DNA from: Ga0077523 sp038324085
GTDB lineage: Bacteria > Pseudomonadota > Gammaproteobacteria > Burkholderiales > Ga0077523
Assembly (NCBI GenBank): GCA_038324085.1
Contig: JBBQHP010000015.1
Coordinates: forward strand, 1 to 64,000
Direction of reading: 5' to 3'
DNA: 64,000 bases
Each line of letters opens with the position of its first letter. Position 1 is the stretch's first letter. Both the position numbers and the translations under genes were made by a program. The notes beneath the pieces were generated by a model. The model had not been told where the DNA came from. It did no database searches and saw only the letters and a program-made list of their open reading frames with translations. Below are positions 16,512 to 24,919 of the stretch, in pieces.

Positions 16512-17374
16512 CCTCGCCGGAAGATGCCTTCCGGCCGCCACAGCAATACCGCCGCCATGACCAGGTAGACCGCCAGCCCGGCGAAATCCGGGGCCAGCAC
16601 CTTGCCGAAGGTGTCCGCCAAGCCGATCACGAGCGAGGCGACCAGCGCGCCCGAGATCGACCCGATGCCGCCGATCACGACGATGACGAACGATACGATC
16701 AGGACCTGGTTGCCCATGCCGGGATACACGGAGGACACGGGCGCCGCCAGCATGCCCGCGAACGCGGCCAGGGCCACGCCGAGCGCGAACACGATGCGAT
16801 ACGTGCGGCCGATGTCGATGCCGAGCGCCTGGACCATGTCGCGATCGTGACTGCCGGCGCGGATCACCATGCCGAGTCGCGTGCGCCGGATAAGCACGAA
16901 CAGGCCCGACGCGAGCGCGATGCACACCACCGAAATGACGAGGCGGTAGATCGGATAGCTCAAAGTTTCCGTGAGCGGAATCGATGCCGCGAACAACGCG
17001 GGCACGTCGACGCCATGCACGTCATCGCCGAACGCGATGCTGCGCAGTTCTTCGACGATGAGAATCAGGCCGTAGGTCAGCAACACCTGGTCGAGGTGGT
17101 CGCGGTGATACAGATGCCTGAACAACAGCCATTCCAGCAGCGCACCCAGCGCGAACGCCAGCGGAACGCCCAGCACGATCGCCGTCAGGAGGTTGCCGGT
17201 GGCACTCGTCAACGCGAAGGCCAGATAGGCACCGACCATGTAGAACACGCCGTGCGCGAGGTTGATCACCCCCATGATCCCGAAAATGAGCGTGAGACCG
17301 CTCGCGACCAGGAACAGCAGCAGCCCGTACTGGACGGCGTTGAGCAACTGGATCAGAAAGGTGGGAAGGTCCAT
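16508..17374 (-). CDS. livH: Branched-chain-type ABC permease, LivH
   Basis: A 288-residue permease with about eight transmembrane helices. The N-terminal GLTLIFGIMGVINLAHGVFYMVGAYLAF and the C-terminal GGIGSISGALVASLVIGL are hallmark LivH segments. The coupling loop GMVIRAGSHDRDMVQALGI is intact. It lies between the binding-protein gene and livM in the aromatic-acid transport operon. Confidence 0.93.
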   Translation of the reverse strand: MDLPTFLIQLLNAVQYGLLLFLVASGLTLIFGIMGVINLAHGVFYMVGAYLAFALTSATGNLLTAIVLGVPLAFALGALLEWLLFRHLYHRDHLDQVLLTYGLILIVEELRSIAFGDDVHGVDVPALFAASIPLTETLSYPIYRLVISVVCIALASGLFVLIRRTRLGMVIRAGSHDRDMVQALGIDIGRTYRIVFALGVALAAFAGMLAAPVSSVYPGMGNQVLIVSFVIVVIGGIGSISGALVASLVIGLADTFGKVLAPDFAGLAVYLVMAAVLLWRPEGIFRRG

Positions 17375-17538
17375 CGCGCTGCGCTATCGACGGGGGAAGC
17401 GCGCCCCGGGCGACGCGACCATACGCGCACGCGTCGAGGGCCGCGAACGGGCCGCGATGGGCCGTCGCGCCCGATTGTCGGGCACTGCCCGAGCCTGCTG
17501 CCCTGCCGGGTTCTTCGCGATCCGAACCGCCACGGGCA

Positions 17539-18696
17539 CTACATCTTGCAGCCGCGTGCCGGATCGGCCAGCGCCTTGATCGACACCGACTGGAGCTTGT
17601 TCTCCCTGCCCTCCGCCTTGCGGACGTAGATGTCCTGGATCGGGTTGTGCGCCTTCGACAGCACGAACGGGCCGCGCGGGCTTTCGATCCGCGCCGATTC
17701 CATCGCCTTCACGATCTCGGCGCGCCTGGTCACATCGCCATTCACGGCCGCGAGGCCCGCATCGATCAGCTGGGCGGCGTCGTAGCCCTGCACGGCGAAT
17801 ACGTCCGGCTGGCTCTTGTAGGTCTTGGCATAGCGCAGACGGAACGCCTGGTTCTTCGGATTCAGGATGCCATCCGCATAGTGCAGCGTGGTCACGAGGC
17901 CCTGTCCGGCCTCGCCCATCGCTTCCAGCGTTCCATCGGTCAGGAAACCGGTCGCGTACAGCGGAATGGACTTGTTCAGGCCGGCCGCCGCGTAGTCCTT
18001 CACGAACTTGACCGCTGCGGCGCCCGAGAAAAAGACGAACACCGCGTCGGGTTTGAGCGCCGCGATCTCGGTGAAGAACGGTTGGAACTCGACATTGGGG
18101 AACGGCAGGTTCAGGTCCTTCACCACCTTGCCGCCGTCCTTCTCGAAGGCCTCCTTGAAGCCGTCGATCGACTGCTGCCCTGCGGTGTACTTCCAGGTCA
18201 GCGTGACGACCGTCCGGTGTTTGCGCGCCGCCACTTCGTGGCCCATTGCGTAGGCCGATTGCCAGTTCGAGAACGACGTGCGAAAGATGTTGGGCGCGCA
18301 CAACGGCCCGGTCAGTTCGTCCGCGCCCGCGTTCGGCACCACCATGAGCGTGTTGGTATCGCGGGCGACCTTGGCCATGGCCAGCGCGACGCCCGAATGC
18401 ACCGAGCCCACCAGAACGTCGACGTGATCGCGCTTGATCAGCTTGTTCGCGTTCTCCGTCGCCTTGGACGGATCCGACTCGTCGTCCACCGTGAAGTACT
18501 CCACCGCACGGCCGCCGAGCTTGCCGCCGTTTTCCTCGACGTGCAGCTTGAACCCGTTCGTGATGGCCGTACCGAGCGCTGCATAGGTGCCGGTGTACGG
18601 CAGCATGAGACCGATGCGGAGCTTGTCTTCGGCGTGCGTGCCCGCGCTCGCCACGAGCATCGAGACGGCGAGCGCGGCATGTTGCAGCTTGGTCAT
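17539..18696 (-). CDS. Periplasmic substrate-binding protein of the ABC importer
   Basis: A 385-residue Peripla_BP_6 family protein with a signal peptide (cleavage near THA-ED, residue 22). The mature N-terminus KLRIGLMLPYTGTYAALG is typical of LivK-like receptors for amides and aromatic acids. A large insertion-free fold continues to the C-terminal PARGCKM. It is the second gene of the operon, 39 bases after benzoate-CoA ligase, so benzoate or a hydroxylated benzoate is the likely ligand; this is context-based. A 164-base gap separates it from livH. Confidence 0.9.
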   Translation of the reverse strand: MTKLQHAALAVSMLVASAGTHAEDKLRIGLMLPYTGTYAALGTAITNGFKLHVEENGGKLGGRAVEYFTVDDESDPSKATENANKLIKRDHVDVLVGSVHSGVALAMAKVARDTNTLMVVPNAGADELTGPLCAPNIFRTSFSNWQSAYAMGHEVAARKHRTVVTLTWKYTAGQQSIDGFKEAFEKDGGKVVKDLNLPFPNVEFQPFFTEIAALKPDAVFVFFSGAAAVKFVKDYAAAGLNKSIPLYATGFLTDGTLEAMGEAGQGLVTTLHYADGILNPKNQAFRLRYAKTYKSQPDVFAVQGYDAAQLIDAGLAAVNGDVTRRAEIVKAMESARIESPRGPFVLSKAHNPIQDIYVRKAEGRENKLQSVSIKALADPARGCKM

Positions 18697-18735
18697 GGTT
18701 CGGGACTCTTTCCTGGGAAGGGTGTGGGGAGATGC

Positions 18736-20331
18736 CTATTGCGGCGCGACCCGCGCGCGCAGCTTGAAACGCTGGATCTTGCCGGTGGCGGTCTTGGGAA
18801 GTTCATCCACGAATTCGATCCAGCGCGGATACTTGAACGGCGCCAGACGCGATTTCACGTGGCCCTTCAGCCGTTCGGCGAGTTCCGGCGACCCCGCCTG
18901 GTCCGCTTTCAGCACGATGAACGCCATCGGCTTCACCAGGCTGTCGGCGTCTTCGCGCCCGACCACGGCGGCCTCCAGCACGGCTTCGTGGGTGACCAGC
19001 GCCGATTCGACCTCGACCGGCGAGACGTACATCCCGCTCACCTTGAGCATGTCGTCGCTGCGACCGGCGTAGATGAAATAACCATCGTGGTCCTGCGCGT
19101 ACTTGTCACCGCTGCGCGTCCACGGGCCCTGGAAGGTGGCGCGCGATTTCTCGCGATTGTTCCAGTAGCAGGCGGCACTCGTCGGACCGGCGATCTGCAA
19201 TTCACCGGGCTCGCCCCGGGGCACTGGAGCGCCGTGATCGTCGACGATGCGCAACTGGTAGCCGGGCACGGGCTTGCCGGTGGTGCCGTAGCGCACATCG
19301 CCGGGCCGATTGGACAGGAAGATGTGCAGCATCTCGGTACTGCCGATGCCATCGAGGATGTCGACGCCGAAATGTTCGAACCAGCGCTTGCCCAGTTCTT
19401 CCGGCAGTGCCTCACCGGCCGAGGTGCAGCAGCGCAGTGCGAGCTCGCCGCGTGGTGGCAGGTCAGGGCTCGCGAGCAATGCGGCGTAGAGCGTCGGCAC
19501 GCCATAGAAGATCGTCGGCCGATGCTTGCGCAAGCGGGCGAATACGGCAGCCGGTGTCGGGCGTTCCGCCATCAGCACCGCCGTCGCGCCGAGCGCCAGC
19601 GCGAACGTCAGGCTGTTGCCGAGCCCGTAGGCGAAGAACAGCTTCGCCGCGGAGAACACCACGTCGTCCTCCCGCAGCCCGAGGATCGGACGCGCGTACA
19701 GCTCGGCGGTCTCGATCAGGCTCGCGTGCACGTGGACCGTTCCCTTCGGCGCACCGGTGGACCCGGACGAGTACAACCAGAAACAGGGGTCGTCCGGCGT
19801 CGTCGCGGCAGCGGTGAACGGCCGGTCGGGCCCCGCCAGCAATTCGGCGAATGATGCGTGACCCCCGGTCCCCGCGCCGGACACGACCACGTGTCGCAGC
19901 GCCGCCACGCGATCGATGAACGGCGCGAATGCCGGCAGTAGGGGCGCGGACACGATCAGGGCGCGCGCGCGGCTGTCGCGCAGCATGTACTCGTAGTCGC
20001 CAGACGTGAGCAGCGTGTTGACGCACACCGGTATGACACCCGCCTTGACGCAGCCGAGAAAGGCGGTCGGAAAATCGATGGAATCGTGAAGGGCAAGCAG
20101 CACGCGCTCTTCGGCCCGGATGTCCAACGCGACCAGCGCATGCGCAAAACGATCGACCCGTCCCGCCAGCTCGCCGAACGAGTACGAGCCGACGTCATCG
20201 ATGAACACCGGCTTCGCGGCTCGGCCCGCTCGAAGGTTGCGCTCGATCAGGTCATACGCCGCGTTGTAGTCGCGCGGCAGCACGATCCGCGGCGGACTCG
20301 AACCGTGATCCGCCGTGCTGAGCTCCGGCAT
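18736..20331 (-). CDS. bclA: Benzoate-CoA ligase
   Basis: Activates benzoate to benzoyl-CoA with ATP, the committing step of the box pathway. The 531-residue ANL enzyme has the P-loop YSSGSTGAPKG (about 187-197), the GSTEMLHIF and YGTTGKPVPGY segments seen in benzoate-CoA ligases, the hinge region YAGRSDDMLKVSG, and the C-terminal catalytic lysine in TATGKIQ (about K518). ATG 20331 has a GGGGAG ribosome binding site just upstream. It is the first gene of the minus-strand operon and divergent from boxR. Activity on hydroxybenzoates is possible, but box context favours benzoate. Confidence 0.93.
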   Translation of the reverse strand: MPELSTADHGSSPPRIVLPRDYNAAYDLIERNLRAGRAAKPVFIDDVGSYSFGELAGRVDRFAHALVALDIRAEERVLLALHDSIDFPTAFLGCVKAGVIPVCVNTLLTSGDYEYMLRDSRARALIVSAPLLPAFAPFIDRVAALRHVVVSGAGTGGHASFAELLAGPDRPFTAAATTPDDPCFWLYSSGSTGAPKGTVHVHASLIETAELYARPILGLREDDVVFSAAKLFFAYGLGNSLTFALALGATAVLMAERPTPAAVFARLRKHRPTIFYGVPTLYAALLASPDLPPRGELALRCCTSAGEALPEELGKRWFEHFGVDILDGIGSTEMLHIFLSNRPGDVRYGTTGKPVPGYQLRIVDDHGAPVPRGEPGELQIAGPTSAACYWNNREKSRATFQGPWTRSGDKYAQDHDGYFIYAGRSDDMLKVSGMYVSPVEVESALVTHEAVLEAAVVGREDADSLVKPMAFIVLKADQAGSPELAERLKGHVKSRLAPFKYPRWIEFVDELPKTATGKIQRFKLRARVAPQ

Positions 20332-20653
20332 GTGCTCCCCTTCCCTGTCGTACATGTTGTCTTGGCCGCGAATGCTCGTGGCGGACCCGAACTCTAGCGT
20401 GACCGGGTGGCCTCGGTACAGCGCTGAGGAGACCCGACGCCCGATTCGCGACATGCGTGGGCCGGCCCGGGTTACGCCGTAGCAGCAATCAGCGCGGCAA
20501 TATAATGCCTATCGCGATCGATCGGCAGTTAATGCCATTATTTCATTTGTTTATGAAATGTCCAGTGCAATTTCCAGGCGTTACCTGTAAGCATGATTGT
20601 ACCGACAAGCACAATATCGCTTGCGCGACCCCGAGCTCGGAACTACAGTTCCC
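20332..20653. promoter_or_regulatory. Divergent control region bclA / boxR
   Basis: About 320 bases between divergent operons, with a sharply AT-rich core (about 20497-20600) in a GC-rich genome. It contains a perfect inverted repeat ATTTCAT-N6-ATGAAAT (20540-20559), an overlapping small palindrome TAATG-C-CATTA (20530-20540) and the palindrome CGATCGATCG (20515-20524). BoxR/BzdR-type proteins repress both directions until benzoyl-CoA binds, so an operator is expected here. One TGCA, the element reported for BzdR sites, occurs at 20566. Which motif is the operator is inference. Confidence 0.65.
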
Positions 20654-21577
20654 GTGTCCATCGCTCACGGGCCCGAACACGTGAATGAAGCCGCTACCGC
20701 GTCGAAGCCTGCTGCGCACGCCGAACAGTTCGCCGCCGGCGACCGCGAATTTCTCGCCAGTGTCGGCCGACGCGTTCGCGAACGGCGCGTGCAGCGGGGC
20801 ATGACGCGAAAACTGCTCGCACGCTCGGCGGAAGTGTCGGAACGCTATCTCGGACAACTGGAGACAGGCGAGGGGAACATCTCGATCCTGCTGCTGCGTC
20901 GCATCGCTCTCGCGCTCACCTCGCCGCTGGCCGAATTGCTGACCGCAGGCCACGCCGATCCTGACCGCGACCGCATCGTCGCCCTCGTCAGCGGCATTCC
21001 GGCGCATCGGCGCGGGGATTTGCTGGCCCGGCTCGCCGGCGAGTTTGGTGAAGCCGATCCGTCCAGGCATTCTCGCGTAGCGCTGATCGGCCTGCGTGGC
21101 GCCGGCAAGTCGACGCTGGGCCTGGCGCTCGCCAACGCGCGCGGCATCCCGTTCATCGAAGTGAACCAGGAAGTGGAACGCGAGACCGGTCTGCCCGCGA
21201 GCGAAGTATTCGATCTCTATGGGCAGGCGGGCTATCGCCGCATCGAGCGTCGCTGTCTCGAGCGCGTCCTGACGGAGCACCCGCGCGCGGTGCTCTCGCT
21301 CGGCGGCGGCGTGGTCTCGGAAGGCGAAACCTTCGCCCTCCTGCTGCGCCACTGCCGCACCGTCTGGCTCAAGGCGAGCCCCGAAGAGCACATGGCGCGC
21401 GTGCTCGCGCAAGGGGACCTGCGCCCGATGTCCGGCCACGACGATGCCATGGAAGATCTGAAACGCATCCTGGTTGCGCGCGAACCGCTTTATCGCAATG
21501 CCGAACTGATCGTCGATACCACCGGCAAGACGCCGGCGGAAAGCCTGCGCGCCCTGCGCGAGGCCACCGGCGCATGA
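20654..21577 (+). CDS. boxR: BoxR, benzoyl-CoA-responsive transcriptional regulator
   Basis: A BzdR/BoxR-type repressor with two parts. An N-terminal XRE helix-turn-helix (about 33-95) includes MTRKLLARSAEVSERYLGQLETGEGNIS. A C-terminal shikimate-kinase-like domain has the P-loop GLRGAGKST (about 146-154) and the LSLGGGVV motif. Known members bind benzoyl-CoA in the kinase-like domain and de-repress the box genes. The start is uncertain: GTG 20654 (307 residues) is annotated, and GTG 20681 or a TTG at 20597 are possible; all leave the HTH intact. boxC follows after 22 bases. Confidence 0.9.
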   Translation: MSIAHGPEHVNEAATASKPAAHAEQFAAGDREFLASVGRRVRERRVQRGMTRKLLARSAEVSERYLGQLETGEGNISILLLRRIALALTSPLAELLTAGHADPDRDRIVALVSGIPAHRRGDLLARLAGEFGEADPSRHSRVALIGLRGAGKSTLGLALANARGIPFIEVNQEVERETGLPASEVFDLYGQAGYRRIERRCLERVLTEHPRAVLSLGGGVVSEGETFALLLRHCRTVWLKASPEEHMARVLAQGDLRPMSGHDDAMEDLKRILVAREPLYRNAELIVDTTGKTPAESLRALREATGA

Positions 21578-21599
21578 ACCCATCGGGGAGAGAATCGAG

Positions 21600-23288
21600 A
21601 TGACCGCCACGCTCGCCGTCGCCACTGCCATCACCGCCGCGCCCCCCGTCGACTATCGCACCGACCCATCGCGCTACCGGCACTGGCGGCTCGCGCTCGA
21701 AGGGCCGATCGCTCGGCTCACGCTGGATGTGCAGGAGGACGGCGGGCTGCGTCCGGGCTACAAGTTGAAACTCAATTCGTACGATCTCGGCGTCGACATC
21801 GAACTGCACGATGCGCTGCAGCGGATCCGCTTCGAGCATCCCGCGGTGCGCACCGTGATCGTGACCAGCGGCAAGGACCGGATGTTCTGTTCGGGCGCCA
21901 ACATCTTCATGCTCGGCCTGTCGTCCCACGCCTGGAAGGTGAACTTCTGCAAGTTCACCAACGAGACCCGCAACGGTATCGAGGATTCCAGCGCGCATTC
22001 GGGGCTGAAGTTCATCGCCGCCTGCAACGGCGTGACCGCCGGCGGCGGCTATGAACTGGCGCTGGCCTGCGACGAGATCATCCTGGTGGACGATCGCTCC
22101 TCGGCGGTGAGCCTGCCGGAAGTGCCGCTGCTCGGCGTGCTGCCCGGTACCGGCGGCCTCACGCGGATCACCGACAAGCGCAGAGTGCGGCACGATCTCG
22201 CCGACATCTTCTGCACGACGACCGAAGGCGTGCGCGGCGAGCGCGCCAGGGACTGGCGCCTCGTGGACGAGGTCGTGAAACCGCAACAGTTCGCGACGCG
22301 GGTCACCGCGCGCGCGCTGGAGCTTGCCGCGCACAGTGACCGTCCCGCAGCGGCGGGCGGCGTCGCACTGTCGCCGCTGGCACGCCACGACGACGAGGGC
22401 GGCTATCGCTACCGCCATGTGCGGGTCGATCTCGATCCCCGCGCGCGCCAGGCAACGATCACGGTGAGTTCGCCGGAACAGGACCCGCCCGGGGAGATCG
22501 ACGACATTCTCGCGCAGGGCGCGCACTGGTGGCCGCTCGCCATGGCGCGCGAACTCGATGACGCGATCCTCATGCTGCGTACCAATCAGCTCGAGCTCGG
22601 CACCTGGGTGCTCAAGACCGCCGGAGACGGTGCCCGCGTGCTGGCCGCGGATGCAACGCTCGAACGGCATGCGATGCACTGGTTCGTGCGCGAGACCATC
22701 GGCCTGCTGCGACGCACGCTTGCCCGCCTGGAAATGAGTTCCCGCACGTTGTTCACGCTGATCGAGCCGGGGTCGTGTTTCGCCGGCACGCTGCTGGAAC
22801 TCGCCCTCGCCGCCGACCGCACCTACATGCTCGACGGCACCGATGATCCCGCCGCCGCTCCGACCATCGCACTGTCGGCGCTCAATTTCGGCACCTATCC
22901 GCGAGTCGACGGCGTCGGCAGGCTCGCATCCCGGTTCTATAGGGAAGGTGAACCCGTCGCTGCCGCGCGCGCGACCGTGGGCACGGCGTTGGGCGCTGCG
23001 CGCGCGCTGGACCTAGGGCTCGTCACCGCCACCCCGGACGATCTCGACTGGGCGGATGAGATCCGCATCGCGCTCGAAGAACGCGCGAGCCTGTCGCCCG
23101 ATGCCCTCACCGGCATGGAGGCGAACCTCCGGTTCGGCGCCGGCGAAACCATGGCGACGCGGATCTTCGGACGCCTGACGGCGTGGCAGAACTGGATCTT
23201 CAACCGACCCAACGCGGTCGGCGAGTTCGGCGCGCTGAAGGTCTACGGCACCGGGCACAAGGCGCAATTCAACCGCGAACGAGTCTAG
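21600..23288 (+). CDS. boxC: BoxC, 2,3-epoxybenzoyl-CoA dihydrolase
   Basis: Hydrolytic ring cleavage of 2,3-epoxybenzoyl-CoA to 3,4-dehydroadipyl-CoA semialdehyde and formate. The 562-residue protein is an enlarged crotonase: the oxyanion-hole elements are FCSGANIFML and ACNGVTAGGGYELALACDE, followed by the SLPEVPLLGVLPGTGGLTR segment. A second half (about 300-562) is specific to BoxC and carries the characteristic RETIGLLRRTLARLEMSSRTLF and GAGETMATRIFGRLTAWQNWIF stretches. It lies between boxR and boxB, separated by 22 and 14 bases. Confidence 0.95.
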   Translation: MTATLAVATAITAAPPVDYRTDPSRYRHWRLALEGPIARLTLDVQEDGGLRPGYKLKLNSYDLGVDIELHDALQRIRFEHPAVRTVIVTSGKDRMFCSGANIFMLGLSSHAWKVNFCKFTNETRNGIEDSSAHSGLKFIAACNGVTAGGGYELALACDEIILVDDRSSAVSLPEVPLLGVLPGTGGLTRITDKRRVRHDLADIFCTTTEGVRGERARDWRLVDEVVKPQQFATRVTARALELAAHSDRPAAAGGVALSPLARHDDEGGYRYRHVRVDLDPRARQATITVSSPEQDPPGEIDDILAQGAHWWPLAMARELDDAILMLRTNQLELGTWVLKTAGDGARVLAADATLERHAMHWFVRETIGLLRRTLARLEMSSRTLFTLIEPGSCFAGTLLELALAADRTYMLDGTDDPAAAPTIALSALNFGTYPRVDGVGRLASRFYREGEPVAAARATVGTALGAARALDLGLVTATPDDLDWADEIRIALEERASLSPDALTGMEANLRFGAGETMATRIFGRLTAWQNWIFNRPNAVGEFGALKVYGTGHKAQFNRERV

Positions 23289-23302
23289 GAACGGAGCATC
23301 CC

Positions 23303-24727
23303 ATGAACATCGACTACACCGAGAAGATCCCGAACAACGTCGGCCTCGGCGACGACCGCGCCCTGCAGCGCGCGCTCGAACATTGGCAGCCTGCGTTCCT
23401 GAACTGGTGGGGCGACATGGGCCCCGACCGCAGCGCGGACAGCGACGTGTACCTCCGCACCGCGGTCAGCGTCGATCCCGCCGGCTGGGCCAATTTCGCC
23501 TACGTGAAGATGCCCGACTATCGCTGGGGAATCTTCCTCAATCCGGTCGAGCCCGATCGGCGCATCGGCTTCGGCGATCACAAGGGCGAACCGGTGTGGC
23601 AGGAAGTACCGGGCGAGTACCGGGCCAACCTGCGCCGGATCATCGTGACGCAGGGCGACACCGAACCCGCGTCGGTCGAGCAGCAGCGGCATCTCGGATT
23701 GAGCGCGCCGTCGCTGTACGACCTGCGCAACCTGTTCCAGATCAACGTCGAGGAAGGCCGGCATCTCTGGGCGATGGTGTATCTCCTGCACCGACATTTC
23801 GGTCGCGACGGCCGCGAGGAAGCCGAGGCCCTGCTCGAGCGACGCTCGGGCGACAAGGACAACCCCCGCATCCTCGGCGCCTTCAACGAATGCACCCCGG
23901 ACTGGCTGTCGTTCTTCATGTTCACGTTCTTCACCGATCGCGACGGCAAGTTCCAGTTGTGCGCCCTGGCCGAGTCCGGCTTCGATCCGCTCGCGCGCAC
24001 CACGCGGTTCATGCTCACGGAAGAAGCGCATCACATGTTCGTGGGCGAATCGGGCATCGCACGCATCCTGCAACGCACGTGCGAAACCATGGTGCAGCAC
24101 CAGACCCAGGAGCCCGCGAAGCTGCGCGCGCTCGGCGTCATCGATCTGCCGACGATCCAGCGCTACCTGAATTTCCACTACAGCGTGACCATCGACCTGT
24201 TCGGTGCGGATGTCTCGTCCAACGCCGCGACCTTCTACAGCACCGGCATCAAGGGCCGGTTCGAGGAAGGCAAGCAGGCCGACGACCACCGGTTGAAGGC
24301 GGCGACCTATCCCGTGCTCGAGGTGGCGGGCGATGCCATCGTCACGCGCGAAGCGCCCGCGCTCAACGCGCTCAACGAGAAACTCCGCGACGACTACATC
24401 CGCGACACGATTGCCGGCGTCGGGCGCTGGAACAAGGTCATGCAGAAGAACGGCATCTCGTTCCAGCTCACCGTGCCGCACAAGGCGTTCAACCGCCAGA
24501 TCGGCAGTTTTTCGGGCGTGAAGGTGGCGCCCGACGGCCGCATCCTGCCGGCTGGCGAGTGGGCGGCGAATGTCGACTCCTGGTTGCCCACGGACGACGA
24601 CAAGGCGCACATCCAGTCGTTGATGGGCCGGGTGATCGAGCCCGGCAAATTCGCGAACTGGATCGCGCCGCCACCGCTCGGCATCAACAAGCAACCGATC
24701 AATTTCGAGTATGTGCGGTTCAACTAG
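23303..24727 (+). CDS. boxB: BoxB, benzoyl-CoA 2,3-epoxidase diiron subunit
   Basis: Oxygenase component that epoxidises benzoyl-CoA with O2 and electrons from BoxA. The 474-residue protein keeps a class I diiron ligand pattern: E121, E151 and H154 (EEGRHLW), D212, E241 and H244 (EEAHHMF). These match, with an offset of one, the positions I recall for the characterised enzyme. The N-terminus MNIDYTEKIPNNV starts at ATG 23303 with GGAACGGAG upstream. Its 3' end is followed by a hairpin-rich repeat before boxA. Confidence 0.95.
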   Translation: MNIDYTEKIPNNVGLGDDRALQRALEHWQPAFLNWWGDMGPDRSADSDVYLRTAVSVDPAGWANFAYVKMPDYRWGIFLNPVEPDRRIGFGDHKGEPVWQEVPGEYRANLRRIIVTQGDTEPASVEQQRHLGLSAPSLYDLRNLFQINVEEGRHLWAMVYLLHRHFGRDGREEAEALLERRSGDKDNPRILGAFNECTPDWLSFFMFTFFTDRDGKFQLCALAESGFDPLARTTRFMLTEEAHHMFVGESGIARILQRTCETMVQHQTQEPAKLRALGVIDLPTIQRYLNFHYSVTIDLFGADVSSNAATFYSTGIKGRFEEGKQADDHRLKAATYPVLEVAGDAIVTREAPALNALNEKLRDDYIRDTIAGVGRWNKVMQKNGISFQLTVPHKAFNRQIGSFSGVKVAPDGRILPAGEWAANVDSWLPTDDDKAHIQSLMGRVIEPGKFANWIAPPPLGINKQPINFEYVRFN

Positions 24728-24748
24728 GGCGATGCACGGCGCGGCAGA

Positions 24749-24859
24749 GCCTGCCCCCATCCCCGCCTTCCCCCACGGCGTTCGCCGTGGGGGAAGGAAT
24801 TGCACGTCCCTTCCCCCGCGAACGCATGTTCGTGGGGGAAGGCCAGCATGGGGACAGGC
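24749..24859. repeat. Nested double-hairpin (REPIN-like) element between boxB and boxA
   Basis: Two strong hairpins share the outer arms CCTTCCCCC and GGGGGAAGG. The first is a 14-bp perfect stem (24766-24779 with 24784-24797). The second is a 15-bp stem with one wobble pair (24809-24823 with 24828-24842). Both are enclosed by an outer stem, GCCTG-C-CCCCAT (24749-24760) pairing with ATGGGG-A-CAGGC (24848-24859), making a three-way junction. Paired palindromes like this are the form of REP doublets mobilised by RAYT transposases. No transposase is nearby. It could also stabilise or attenuate the operon mRNA. Confidence 0.75.
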
Positions 24860-24919
24860 GCGCAAGGCATCTCCGCCCGTTCTCTCGGAGCGCGAACCTA
24901 CAGCCGCAATCGCGCTCCC

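Noticed and set aside
17647..19854. A long plus-strand frame opposite the binding protein and benzoate-CoA ligase
   Set aside because: It is antisense to two real genes, shows low-complexity His/Arg/Gly composition, and has no start signal.
20501..20506. TATAAT on the plus strand upstream of boxR, as a -10 box
   Set aside because: No fitting -35 lies 16-18 bases upstream, and the AT-rich region gives chance matches, so I did not call a promoter from it alone.
24749..24859. Reading the boxB-boxA hairpins as a simple intrinsic terminator
   Set aside because: No T-run follows either hairpin, the two hairpins share arms and an enclosing stem, and boxA is needed downstream in the same pathway.
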